From Kitasatospora griseola (GTDB lineage: Bacteria > Actinomycetota > Actinomycetes > Streptomycetales > Streptomycetaceae), in contig NZ_BMRI01000010.1 in the NCBI RefSeq assembly GCF_014648555.1, positions 205,521 through 238,053 on the forward strand: DNA of 32,533 bases, in the 5' to 3' direction. Each line of letters begins with the position of its first letter. The stretch's first letter is position 1. The translations under genes and the position numbers were made by a program. The notes beneath the pieces were generated by a model. The model searched no databases. It saw only the letters and a program-made list of their open reading frames with translations, and had not been told where the DNA came from. Positions 8,266 to 15,579 of the stretch are shown piece after piece.

Positions 8266-9066
8266 ATGACCACCCACATTCCCGACACCGACCGCACCGC
8301 GTGGGAGCAGTCCGGCGTCCGCCTCGACCTGAACGGCGAACTCGCCACCGTCACGCTCTGCGACGCCAAGCGCCGCAACGCCCAGACCCCCGCCATGTGG
8401 CGCGCCCTCGCCGCGATCGGCCGCGCCCTGCCCGGCACCGTCCGGGTCGTCCTCCTCCAGGCCGAGGGCTCCTCCTTCTCGGCCGGCCTCGACCGCGCCA
8501 TGTTCACCCCCGAGGGCATCCCCGGCGAGACCGGCTTCCTCCAGCTCGCCGCCTCCGCCGACGCCGAACTCGACGCCACCATCGCCTTCTACCAGGAGGC
8601 CTTCACCTGGTGGCGCCGCACCGACCTGATCTCCATCGCGGCCGTCCAGGGCCACGCCGTCGGCGCCGGCTTCCAGCTCGCCCTCGCCTGCGACCTCCGC
8701 GTGGTCGCCGACGACGTCCAGTTCGCCATGAAGGAGACCTCCCTCGGCCTGGTCCCCGACCTCACCGGCACCAAGCCCCTCACCGACCTGGTCGGCTACG
8801 CCCGTGCCCTGGAGATCTGCGCCACCGGTCGCCGCGTGGGCGCCGAGGAGGCCGTCGCCACCGGCCTCGCCAACGTCGCCGTCCCGGTGGCGGATCTCGC
8901 GGCCGCCGCGAACGACCTCGCCGCCGCGCTGCTGGCCGCGCCGCGCAACGCCGTCATCGAGACCAAGGCCCTGCTCCAGGGCGCCGGCGACCGGACGTAC
9001 GACCAGCAGCGGGCGGCGGAGCGCGAGGCGCAGGCGCGCCGCCTCCGGGACCTGGCGGGCATGTAG
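8266..9066 (+). CDS. Enoyl-CoA hydratase/isomerase (crotonase) family protein
   Basis: This 266-residue protein has the crotonase fold. FSAGLD (about 71-76) supplies one oxyanion-hole amide and GHAVGAGFQLALACDLRVVA (129-148) the second. FAMKETSLGLVPDLTGT (153-169) is the substrate pocket. Of the two Glu residues used by true hydratases, the second is present (Glu157) but the first is Gln137 (GAGFQ where GGGCE is usual). Simple water addition to enoyl-CoA may therefore be weak, and isomerase or another acyl-CoA activity is possible. ATG 8266 has GGAGG upstream. It stands alone between two spacers, with a palindrome in the promoter region (8201-8214) and a hairpin after the stop. Confidence 0.85.
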   Translation: MTTHIPDTDRTAWEQSGVRLDLNGELATVTLCDAKRRNAQTPAMWRALAAIGRALPGTVRVVLLQAEGSSFSAGLDRAMFTPEGIPGETGFLQLAASADAELDATIAFYQEAFTWWRRTDLISIAAVQGHAVGAGFQLALACDLRVVADDVQFAMKETSLGLVPDLTGTKPLTDLVGYARALEICATGRRVGAEEAVATGLANVAVPVADLAAAANDLAAALLAAPRNAVIETKALLQGAGDRTYDQQRAAEREAQARRLRDLAGM

Positions 9067-9077
9067 CGGAGGCGAAT

Positions 9078-9110
9078 CAGGGGTGCTGGGGGGTGCCCTC
9101 AGCACCCCTG
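9078..9110 (+). terminator. Hairpin terminator after the crotonase gene (repeat copy 1)
   Basis: CAGGGGTGCTG (9078-9088) pairs perfectly with CAGCACCCCTG (9100-9110) around an 11-base loop. The surrounding 49 bases (9076-9124) closely match 11502-11551 on the far side of the next operon. Confidence 0.7.
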
Positions 9111-9211
9111 TCTGTACTCCCCTTGCGCGCAGCGCGAGCGCGTCGCGTGGCGAAATGTCAGGGTTGCGGTGATTTGCGATATAGCTGGACTCGAACGTCA
9201 GGAGGCCCGAC

Positions 9212-9688
9212 ATGGCGCAGCCCCACACCCCCACGCCCGCGGATCTGCAGAAGAGCGTGACGGAGGCGCAGTCGAGCGGTGAGCGTGGGCGGACGGCGCT
9301 CGCGGTGGGGGTGGTGGAGAAGATCGCCGGGATGGCGGCCCGCGAGGTGTCCGGGATCCATGCGTTGGGGTCGGGGTTCTCGCGGACGTTCGGTGCGATG
9401 CGGGACCGGGTGCCTGGGTCGAAGTCGAGTGTCGGGCGCGGGATCAAGGCGGAGGTCGGCGAGAAGCAGACCGCCATCGACATCGCGCTGGTGGTGGAGT
9501 ACGGGGTGGTGATTCCGCGGCTGGCCTCGGAGGTGCGGGCGAACATCATCGAGGCGGTCGAGCGGATGACCGGCCTGGAGGTGGTCGAGGTGAACATCGC
9601 CGTGAACGACGTCCACCTCCCGGACGAGCCGGACGAGGAGGAGGAAGAGGAACCCTCGTCCTCCGGGCGGCGACCGCGGGTGCAGTGA
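9212..9688 (+). CDS. Asp23/Gls24 family envelope stress protein
   Basis: This 158-residue soluble protein has the Asp23/Gls24 core at about residues 28-133. GRTALAVGVVEKIAGMAAREVSGIHALG is followed by AIDIALVVEYGVVIPRLASEVRANIIEAVERMTGLEVVEVNIAVNDV, the family's strand-helix-strand pattern. The tail is a run of Asp/Glu and then an Arg-rich end. In Staphylococcus, Asp23 is a membrane-associated cell-wall-stress protein held by AmaP; an AmaP-like protein is encoded as the last gene of this operon, so the same arrangement is likely. ATG 9212 has GGAGG 6 bases upstream. A TATAGC box at about 9180 may be the -10. It is the first gene of five on the same strand. Confidence 0.9.
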   Translation: MAQPHTPTPADLQKSVTEAQSSGERGRTALAVGVVEKIAGMAAREVSGIHALGSGFSRTFGAMRDRVPGSKSSVGRGIKAEVGEKQTAIDIALVVEYGVVIPRLASEVRANIIEAVERMTGLEVVEVNIAVNDVHLPDEPDEEEEEEPSSSGRRPRVQ

Positions 9689-9741
9689 GCCGGCCCTGAC
9701 GGGGACGGACCCTTTCGAGACGGACCGCGAAGGAGCGGCGG

Positions 9742-9933
9742 ATGAACCTGGCGTTGGTGGGTCTGCTCGCCGGCATGGCCCTCGGCTTCGCCGGCTACTT
9801 CGGCGGGTTCGCCGCGTTCCTGCTGGTCGCGGCGCTCGGCGCGGTGGGCTTCGTGGTGGGCCGGGTGATCGAGGGGGACCTGGAGCTCGGCGAGCTCGGT
9901 GAGCTGCTGCGCGGCCGGGACCGGCGGCGCTGA
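9742..9933 (+). CDS. Small membrane protein of the Asp23 operon (DUF2273-like)
   Basis: This 63-residue protein is almost all membrane. Two adjacent hydrophobic stretches (about 3-19 and 22-42) rich in Gly/Ala/Phe are followed by an acidic then basic tail (EGDLELGELGELLRGRDRRR). AAGGAG stands 8 bases before ATG 9742. Its size and place beside Asp23 match DUF2273-type proteins that accompany Asp23/AmaP in Gram-positives. Its stop and the next start share a base (TGATG), so translation is coupled. It is probably a membrane partner for the Asp23-type proteins; nothing enzymatic is seen. Confidence 0.75.
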   Translation: MNLALVGLLAGMALGFAGYFGGFAAFLLVAALGAVGFVVGRVIEGDLELGELGELLRGRDRRR

Positions 9934-10274
9934 TGGCGGTTCCGGGGGTGGCGGCCCCGCCCGCGCAGCGCGGCAGTGAGCAGATCGCCGACCGGGTGTA
10001 CCGCCGGATCGCGGCCCGCGCCGCTGCCGACGCGCTCGCCCCGGCCTGGCGCCCCCGCCCGGAGCCGGTGCCGCAGCCGAGGGCCTCGGCGCTGTACACG
10101 CACGGCCGGGTCCGGCTCACCCTGCACGTCGAGCTGCCGTTCCCGTGCGACGTCGCGATGCTGGCCCGGACGGTGCGGGACGCCGCGTGCACGCGGGTCG
10201 CCGAGCTGACCGGCACTCCCGTCGCCTCGGCCGAGGTGATCGTGGACCGCCTGCACCCGGCGGGGCTGCGATGA
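9933..10274 (+). CDS. Short Asp23-like protein
   Basis: This 113-residue protein overlaps its neighbours at both ends (TGATG at the start, ATGA at the end). After a Pro/Ala-rich N-terminus, the second half (about 58-110) reads VRLTLHVELPFPCDVAMLARTV, then RVAELTGTPVASAEVIVDRL. This is the beta-strand, helix, VxExTGxxVxxxxVxVxxL pattern of Asp23/Gls24, but with only one copy of the unit. It has no membrane segment and is probably a second Asp23-type subunit that pairs with the full-length one. An alternative is a free-standing regulator of the complex. Confidence 0.7.
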   Translation: MAVPGVAAPPAQRGSEQIADRVYRRIAARAAADALAPAWRPRPEPVPQPRASALYTHGRVRLTLHVELPFPCDVAMLARTVRDAACTRVAELTGTPVASAEVIVDRLHPAGLR

Positions 10275-10858
10275 GCACGATGGTGGAGGAGCCGCGCAAG
10301 CGCCGGGCCGGCCGCTGGCTGCGGTCCGAGCGCGGGGTGGTGACGGCGCTGGTGGTGGCCGTCCTGGTGGTGGCCGCCGGGACGCTGCTGTACGACCTGA
10401 TCGCGGTGCGCTCCGGCGGCCAGGCCCGGCCGTGGCGACGGGACCTGGCGCACCAGTTGGCGACCCGCCACCTCGACGACCCGTGGGTGCTGGGCTTCGC
10501 CGCCGGCGCGGTGCTGCTCGGAGTGGTGCTGCTGACGCTGGCGTTCCGGCGTGGGCTGCGCGGCTGGCTCGCGCTGGAGCCGCGCGGCACGGCGATCCAC
10601 CGCAGCGCCGTCGCCGCGCTGCTCTCCCGCCGGGCCCAGCAGCACGCCGACCTGCACTCCTGGCACGTGAAGGTGCGGCGGTGGCGGACCCGGGTGACGG
10701 TCACCGGCACCACCGACCCGGCCGGGGTGGAACGCCACCTGCGGGCCGAGCTGGAGCGGATCCCGCTGGCCGGCCCGCACCGGCTGGACGTCCGCACCCG
10801 GACGGTGCGGGAGCGTCACCACCGTCGCGAACTCGCCGAGCTGGAGCCGCCCCGATGA
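10271..10858 (+). CDS. DUF6286-type membrane protein of the Asp23 operon
   Basis: This 195-residue protein starts at ATG 10271 inside the previous stop (ATGA) and ends in the same way with the next gene. It has a basic N-terminus, a membrane segment at about 24-44 (VVTALVVAVLVVAAGTLLY), a second at about 76-96 (VLGFAAGAVLLGVVLLTLAF), and then a soluble domain. That domain (RVTVTGTTDPAGVERHLRAELERI, then LDVRTRTV) again has the strand-helix-strand shape of Asp23-type modules. From memory it corresponds to DUF6286, which sits between Asp23 and AmaP genes in streptomycetes. Function is unknown; it may be a membrane scaffold. Confidence 0.75.
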   Translation: MSTMVEEPRKRRAGRWLRSERGVVTALVVAVLVVAAGTLLYDLIAVRSGGQARPWRRDLAHQLATRHLDDPWVLGFAAGAVLLGVVLLTLAFRRGLRGWLALEPRGTAIHRSAVAALLSRRAQQHADLHSWHVKVRRWRTRVTVTGTTDPAGVERHLRAELERIPLAGPHRLDVRTRTVRERHHRRELAELEPPR

Positions 10859-11484
10859 GCCGACGCGCCGTCAACCGCACCGTCCTGGCCGTGGTCGGGC
10901 TCCTGCTGCTGGTCGGCGGGGCGCTGGTGCTGCTCGGCGGACTGGACGTCTACCGGCACCTGGGGATCACCCCACCGCACTGGTGGCCGCTCACCTCGCC
11001 CGACCAACCGGTGCTCAGCACCGCGAGTCGTACCCGCTGGACCGAGCGCGACTGGTGGTGGCCGGTGGCGATCGCGGTGCCCGTGCTGGTGGTGCTCGGC
11101 GGACTGTGGTGGCTGTTCTCGCAACTGCGGCGCGGCGGCCCGGCCGGCGTCGACCTGCCGTCGCCCGCCGCGCCGGGGCAGCAGCACTTCGCCCTGCACG
11201 TGCGCAGCCGGGCCGTCGAGGACGCGATCGAGACGGAGACCATCGCCCTCCCGGAGGTCGACCGGGTCACCGTCCGGGTCACCGGCGCGGCCCGCCGGCC
11301 CCAGGTGCACACCGTCCTGCGACTCACCCCCGGCGCGGACACCGCCGCCCTGATCGACGCCTTCCACACCGGCCCGGTGGAACACGCCCGCCACTCCCTG
11401 GGCCTGGCGGCCCTTCCCGCCGAGCTCCGCCTCCGGGTGGCGCGGCCGCGCAAGGAGCGGAACAAGGCACCGAGGGTGCACTGA
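10855..11484 (+). CDS. amaP: Alkaline shock response membrane anchor protein AmaP
   Basis: This 209-residue protein is coupled to the previous gene (ATGA at 10855). It has a short basic N-terminus, a membrane segment at about 9-29 and another at about 68-90 (PVAIAVPVLVVLGGLWWLF). A C-terminal soluble domain runs from HFALHVRSRAVEDAIETET to VTVRVTGAARRPQVHTVLRLTPG, with an Arg/Lys-rich tail. The two-helix plus Asp23-like tail design is that of AmaP, which binds Asp23 to the membrane. Trp-rich segments (HWWPL, RDWWWP) flank the second helix on the outer side. It is the last gene of the operon, followed by a strong hairpin at 11497-11541. Confidence 0.8.
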   Translation: MSRRAVNRTVLAVVGLLLLVGGALVLLGGLDVYRHLGITPPHWWPLTSPDQPVLSTASRTRWTERDWWWPVAIAVPVLVVLGGLWWLFSQLRRGGPAGVDLPSPAAPGQQHFALHVRSRAVEDAIETETIALPEVDRVTVRVTGAARRPQVHTVLRLTPGADTAALIDAFHTGPVEHARHSLGLAALPAELRLRVARPRKERNKAPRVH

Positions 11485-11496
11485 CGCAGGTGGGCT

Positions 11497-11541
11497 GCAC
11501 CATCAGGGGCGCTGGGGGTGCCCCAACGCCCCTGATGGTGC
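11497..11541. terminator. Bidirectional hairpin terminator (repeat copy 2)
   Basis: A perfect 15-base stem, GCACCATCAGGGGCG (11497-11511) with CGCCCCTGATGGTGC (11527-11541), encloses a loop that can itself pair GGGG with CCCC. It lies between the ends of the Asp23 operon (+) and the SDR gene (-), so it can serve both. Confidence 0.85.
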
Positions 11542-11549
11542 GCCTCCCC

Positions 11550-12305
11550 TTACAGACCTCGCGTCGCGCCGCCGTCGACCGGCACCATCACTCCCGTCAG
11601 GTACGACGCGGCCGGGGACAGCAGGAAGGCCGCGGTGCGGCCGAACTCGGCGGGCGTGCCGTAGCGGCGGAGGGGGATGCCGGCGGTCGCGGCTTCGCGG
11701 GCGGCGGCGGGGTCGGGGGCGAGGGAGTCGAGTTCGCGGACCCGGTCGGTGTCGATGCGGCCGGGGAGCAGGCCGAGGACGCGGATGCCGCGCGGGCCGA
11801 GCTCGTCGGCGAGGGTCTTGGCGGCCATGGCGAGGCCGGGGCGCAGGCCGTTGGAGATGCCGAGGCCGGGGATCGGCTGGCGGACGGAGGTGGAGAGGAC
11901 GAAGGCGATGACGCCGCCGGAGGGGAGGCGTTCGGCGGCGGCGCGGGCCAGCCGGACGGCGCCGAGGAAGACGGAGTCGAAGGCCGCGCCCCAGGCTTCG
12001 TCGCTGGCGGTGGCGACCGGTCCGGCGGCGGGGCCGCCGACGCTGATCAGCATGCCGTCGAAGCCGCCGAAGCGGCTGGTCGCGGCGTCGATCAGGCGTT
12101 GCGGGGTGGCCGGATCGGCATTGTCGGCGGCCACCCCGTACGCGTGGGGGCCGAGGGCGCGGGCCGCGGCGGCGACCGAGGTTTCGGTGCGGCCGGTGAT
12201 GACGACGCGGGCGCCCTCGGCGACCAGTTGTTCGGCGGTGGCGTGGCCGAGTCCCCGGGTCGAGCCGGTGACCACGTACACCTTGTCCTTGAGTCCGAGA
12301 TCCAT
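11550..12305 (-). CDS. Short-chain dehydrogenase/reductase family protein, atypical active site
   Basis: This protein has 251 residues from ATG 12305 (MDLGLKDKVYVV), or 254 from ATG 12314; the shorter form begins as SDR homologues usually do. The Rossmann nucleotide motif TGSTRGLG is near residue 14, and an RTE after the second strand (VVITGRTE) suggests NADP(H). The Ser of the catalytic set is present in LSTS, but the YxxxK pair is replaced by SNGLR (in GLGISNGLRPGLA). The classical proton-relay Tyr and Lys are therefore missing. The C-terminal LTGVMVPVDGG is normal. It may have lost reductase activity or use another mechanism. It is transcribed away from the phosphatase gene and ends against the Asp23 operon. 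Confidence 0.8.
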   Translation of the reverse strand: MDLGLKDKVYVVTGSTRGLGHATAEQLVAEGARVVITGRTETSVAAAARALGPHAYGVAADNADPATPQRLIDAATSRFGGFDGMLISVGGPAAGPVATASDEAWGAAFDSVFLGAVRLARAAAERLPSGGVIAFVLSTSVRQPIPGLGISNGLRPGLAMAAKTLADELGPRGIRVLGLLPGRIDTDRVRELDSLAPDPAAAREAATAGIPLRRYGTPAEFGRTAAFLLSPAASYLTGVMVPVDGGATRGL

Positions 12306-12472
12306 GCGGGTCATTCTCGCCGGTCGGTGTCGCCGGGTGACGGTAGGCCCACCGGGATGCGGGGCCGCCGGGGTTCGTCACCGACGGTGAGCGCCGGGCC
12401 GGGTGTCAATGGCGCGCGGCCGGGAACCGTTCGAAGATGGGGGGACCGGTCCACCCACCCGAGGTGCAGCCC

Positions 12473-14761
12473 ATGGAACGCAGGCGGTTGCCGAACATCG
12501 ACGGCGTCGCGGCCGCGTTGGTCGACCGCGACGGCCTCGTCGTCGGCTGGACCGCCGCCGCGGAGCAGTTGCTCGCGCTGGACGCCGCCCAGGTCACCGG
12601 CCGCCCCGCCCGTGAGCTGCTGGCGGACGACGGCGGGGAGCACCTGCTGGGCCGTCGATCGGGCGAGGTGCGGCTGCGGACCGGCAGCGGGGTTCCGCTG
12701 GAGGTCGCGTACCAGGTGCTGCCGCTGACGGGGGAGGGCGACGGGGTGCGGGCGCTGGTGCTGGCCACTCCCGCCGACATGGTGGCCCGGCGGCGGCAGG
12801 ACGAGGCGTTCACCCGGGAGCTGTTCCTGCAGGACCAGCTCGGCCTGGCCGTGTTCGACTCCGACCTGCGGCTGCTGCGCACCAACTCCCATCTGCTGCC
12901 GTACACCGGCCTGCCCGACGGCCTGGCCGGGTCCAAGCTGCACGACTACCTGCAGCCCGATGACGCCGACGCCGTGGAGGCGATCCTGCGGCATGTGGTC
13001 ACCACGGGGGAGCCGGTGGTGCGCACCGCGCTGCGGATCCGTCCGCTGGACGATCCCCGGGGCGGGGCGGTGATGGAGATCCAGGCGTTCCGGCTGCAGG
13101 CGCTGGACGGCGCGGTGATCGGCGTGACCGCGCTGTTCGGCGACGTCACCGAGTTGCACCGGTACCGGCGGCGGGCCGATGTGCTGCACCGGGCCACCGC
13201 CGCCGTCGGCGGTTCGCTGTCGGTGGCGGGCAACGCCGAGGACCTGGCCGGGGTGCTGGTCCCCGGGCTCGGGGACCGCGTCGAGGTGGACATCGCGGAG
13301 GCCGTGTTCAGCGGCGACGATCCGCAGCCCGACACGGACGGTCGGCTCGCCGTGCGCCGTACCGCGACGGCGGGGCCGCCGCGGGCCGACGACCGCCCGC
13401 TCGGGCCGCTGGGACGGGAGGTGCTCGGGGCGTCGGCCGGTTCGACGGAGGATCCGCCGTCGATGAGCGCCCCGTTGAAGGCGCGCAGCGGCCCGCTGGG
13501 CCGGGTGACCGTGCGCCGGGACCCGGCGGAGGGCCCGTACCGGCACGAGGACCTCGACCTGCTCCGGGAGATCGCCGCCCGGGCCTCGCTCGCGCTGGAC
13601 AACGCCCGCCGCTACACCCGCGAGCACCGGGCCGCCGTCGGCCTCCAGCGCAGCCTGCTGCCGCCCGCCGAGACGGCGGTGCCCGCCGCGACCACCGCGA
13701 GCATCTACCGGCCCACCGACACCGCGACCGGCGTCGGCGGCGACTGGTTCGACGTCATCCCGCTCTCCTCGGCCCGGGTCGCGCTGGTGGCCGGCGACGT
13801 GGTCGGCCACGGACTCCAGGCCAGCGCCACCATGGGCCGGCTGCGCACCGCCGTGCGCACCCTCGCGGACCTGGACCTGGAGCCCGACGAGCTGCTGGTG
13901 CACCTGGACGACCTGGTCTCCCAGCTGGTGGTCGAGGGCAGCGAGGAGGAACGCGAACGCGGCGTCGCCGACCCGTCCGGGGCGACCTGCGTGTACGCCG
14001 TCTACGACCCGGTGACCGGGATCTGCCAGACCGCCAGTGCCGGGCACCCGCCGCCCGCGCTGGTGCACCCCGACGGGCGGGTCGAGTACCTGGCGGTCAA
14101 CCCGGGGCCGCCGCTCGGCATCGGCGGGCTGCCGTTCGAGGCCGCCGAGTGCGCGCCGCGGGCCGGCAGCGTGCTGGCGCTGTACACCGACGGGCTGATC
14201 GGGGGCGGCGGCGACGTCGACGAGGGCATGGCGCAGCTGGCCGCGCAGCTCGGCGAGGTCGATCTGCGCGGCGACCTGGCCGCCGCCGGGCGGGCGATCG
14301 TCGCGGAGATGTCCACCGCGGCCCAGAGCGACGACGTGACGCTGCTGCTGGCCCGGCTGCATCACGTCCTGCCGGAGGACACCGCGGCCTGGACCATCGA
14401 GGCCGACCCGGCGGCGGTCGCCGGGGTGCGGGAGTCGGCCAGCCGGACGCTGGAGCAGTGGGGGCTGGGCGAGCTGGTGTTCACCACCGAGCTGGTGCTC
14501 AGCGAGCTGGTCACCAACGCGATCCGGTACGCGGGCGGGCCGGTGGTGGTGCGCCTGATCCGCTCCTCGGTGCTGACCTGCGAGGTGTCCGACCCGAGCG
14601 CCACCCAGCCGCGGATGCGCCGGGCCCGGCTCACCGACGAGGGCGGCCGCGGCCTGTACCTGGTCGCCCAGCTCACCGAACGCTGGGGCAGCCGCTACAC
14701 CCGCACCGGCAAGACCATCTGGGCCGAGCAGTTGCTCGAACCGCCGTCGCTCAGCTGGTAG
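12473..14761 (+). CDS. PAS/GAF sensor SpoIIE-type PP2C phosphatase with C-terminal HATPase
   Basis: This 762-residue multidomain regulator starts at ATG 12473, with GAGGTG 6 bases upstream. Order: PAS 1 (about 8-95), PAS 2 (about 115-225, ending GDVTELHRYRRRAD) and a degenerate GAF-like stretch (about 235-385, ending LLREIAARASLALDNARRY). Then comes the SpoIIE/RsbU PP2C domain (about 390-625), with GLQRSLLPP, VGGDWFDV, AGDVVGHG and the final SDDVTLLLAR. Last is an RsbW-like HATPase (about 640-755), with the N box ELVTNAIRYA and G box EGGRGLYLV. Such proteins couple a signal sensed by PAS/GAF to dephosphorylation of anti-sigma antagonists and often control sporulation or stress sigma factors. 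Carrying both phosphatase and kinase-type modules is common in streptomycetes. No membrane segment is seen. The 3' end overlaps the SURF1 gene. Confidence 0.92.
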   Translation: MERRRLPNIDGVAAALVDRDGLVVGWTAAAEQLLALDAAQVTGRPARELLADDGGEHLLGRRSGEVRLRTGSGVPLEVAYQVLPLTGEGDGVRALVLATPADMVARRRQDEAFTRELFLQDQLGLAVFDSDLRLLRTNSHLLPYTGLPDGLAGSKLHDYLQPDDADAVEAILRHVVTTGEPVVRTALRIRPLDDPRGGAVMEIQAFRLQALDGAVIGVTALFGDVTELHRYRRRADVLHRATAAVGGSLSVAGNAEDLAGVLVPGLGDRVEVDIAEAVFSGDDPQPDTDGRLAVRRTATAGPPRADDRPLGPLGREVLGASAGSTEDPPSMSAPLKARSGPLGRVTVRRDPAEGPYRHEDLDLLREIAARASLALDNARRYTREHRAAVGLQRSLLPPAETAVPAATTASIYRPTDTATGVGGDWFDVIPLSSARVALVAGDVVGHGLQASATMGRLRTAVRTLADLDLEPDELLVHLDDLVSQLVVEGSEEERERGVADPSGATCVYAVYDPVTGICQTASAGHPPPALVHPDGRVEYLAVNPGPPLGIGGLPFEAAECAPRAGSVLALYTDGLIGGGGDVDEGMAQLAAQLGEVDLRGDLAAAGRAIVAEMSTAAQSDDVTLLLARLHHVLPEDTAAWTIEADPAAVAGVRESASRTLEQWGLGELVFTTELVLSELVTNAIRYAGGPVVVRLIRSSVLTCEVSDPSATQPRMRRARLTDEGGRGLYLVAQLTERWGSRYTRTGKTIWAEQLLEPPSLSW

Positions 14762-15557
14762 CGCCGACCAGTTCCCCGTCCGCCGCCACCGGCTTCGCCG
14801 CGTGCTGCTTGGCCTCGCGGCGGGCCAGCACCACGACGCCGACCGGGATCAGCGTGGTGAACAGCCACCACTGGATGGCGTACGCCATGTGCGGGCCGAT
14901 GTCGGAGTGGCCGGGCTCGGCGAGCAGGACGGGGGCGGCGCCGGCGGCGGGCTGGGAGGAGGCGAGCTCCAGGTAGCCGCCGAGCACGGTGGCGCCGGAG
15001 AACTTGGCCTGCTCCTCGGTGTTGATCACCTTGTACATCCGGTCCGGCAGGCCGCCGCGGTTCTTCACGCCGACCTTGGCGTACGTCTCGTCGGCGCGCA
15101 GCCGCCCGGTCACCGTCACCTCGCCGGCCGGCGGGGCGGGCACGGCGGGGAAGTCGGCGGCGCCCGCGCCGGAGTCCACCCAGCCGCGGTTGACCAGGAC
15201 CGAGCCCTTGCCGTCGGACAGCACCAGCGGGGTGATCACGAAGTAGCCGATGGAGCTGCCGCCGGGCTCGGTGCGGCCGCGGATGACCACCTCGTGCGCG
15301 GTGTCGTAGTGCCCCTGCGCGGTGACGGTGCGCCACACCTCGCCGCCGGGGACCGACCAGCCGGGGGAGGAGATCGAGTCGAAGGCGACGGGCGGGCTGC
15401 CCAGGTTCCGGGCCACCAGGTCGTTGCGGGCCACCCGCGCCTCGTGACGGTGGTACTGCCAGAACCCCAACCGGACCATGGTCGGGATCAGCACCAGCGC
15501 CAGCAGGACGATGACCGCCCAGCGCGCGGACAGCAGGAATCGGTACACACCCGGCAC
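14751..15557 (-). CDS. SURF1 family cytochrome oxidase assembly protein
   Basis: This 268-residue protein is read from GTG 15557, which has a strong AAGGAGG site 6 bases upstream. It shows the SURF1 layout: an N-terminal membrane helix (about 11-30, WAVIVLLALVLIPTMVRLG), an external domain, and a C-terminal helix (about 228-248, WWLFTTLIPVGVVVLARRE). Typical motifs are LGFWQYHRHEAR after helix 1, GRTEPGGSSIGYFVITPL, VLVNRGWV, and HMAYAIQWW before helix 2. Family members help assemble aa3-type cytochrome c oxidase, probably by handling heme a. The last 11 bases overlap the end of the convergent phosphatase gene. It follows the exonuclease gene after 22 bases and may be co-transcribed. Confidence 0.88.
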   Translation of the reverse strand: MPGVYRFLLSARWAVIVLLALVLIPTMVRLGFWQYHRHEARVARNDLVARNLGSPPVAFDSISSPGWSVPGGEVWRTVTAQGHYDTAHEVVIRGRTEPGGSSIGYFVITPLVLSDGKGSVLVNRGWVDSGAGAADFPAVPAPPAGEVTVTGRLRADETYAKVGVKNRGGLPDRMYKVINTEEQAKFSGATVLGGYLELASSQPAAGAAPVLLAEPGHSDIGPHMAYAIQWWLFTTLIPVGVVVLARREAKQHAAKPVAADGELVGATS

Positions 15558-15579
15558 GCTAATCCTCCTTACCGCCGCG

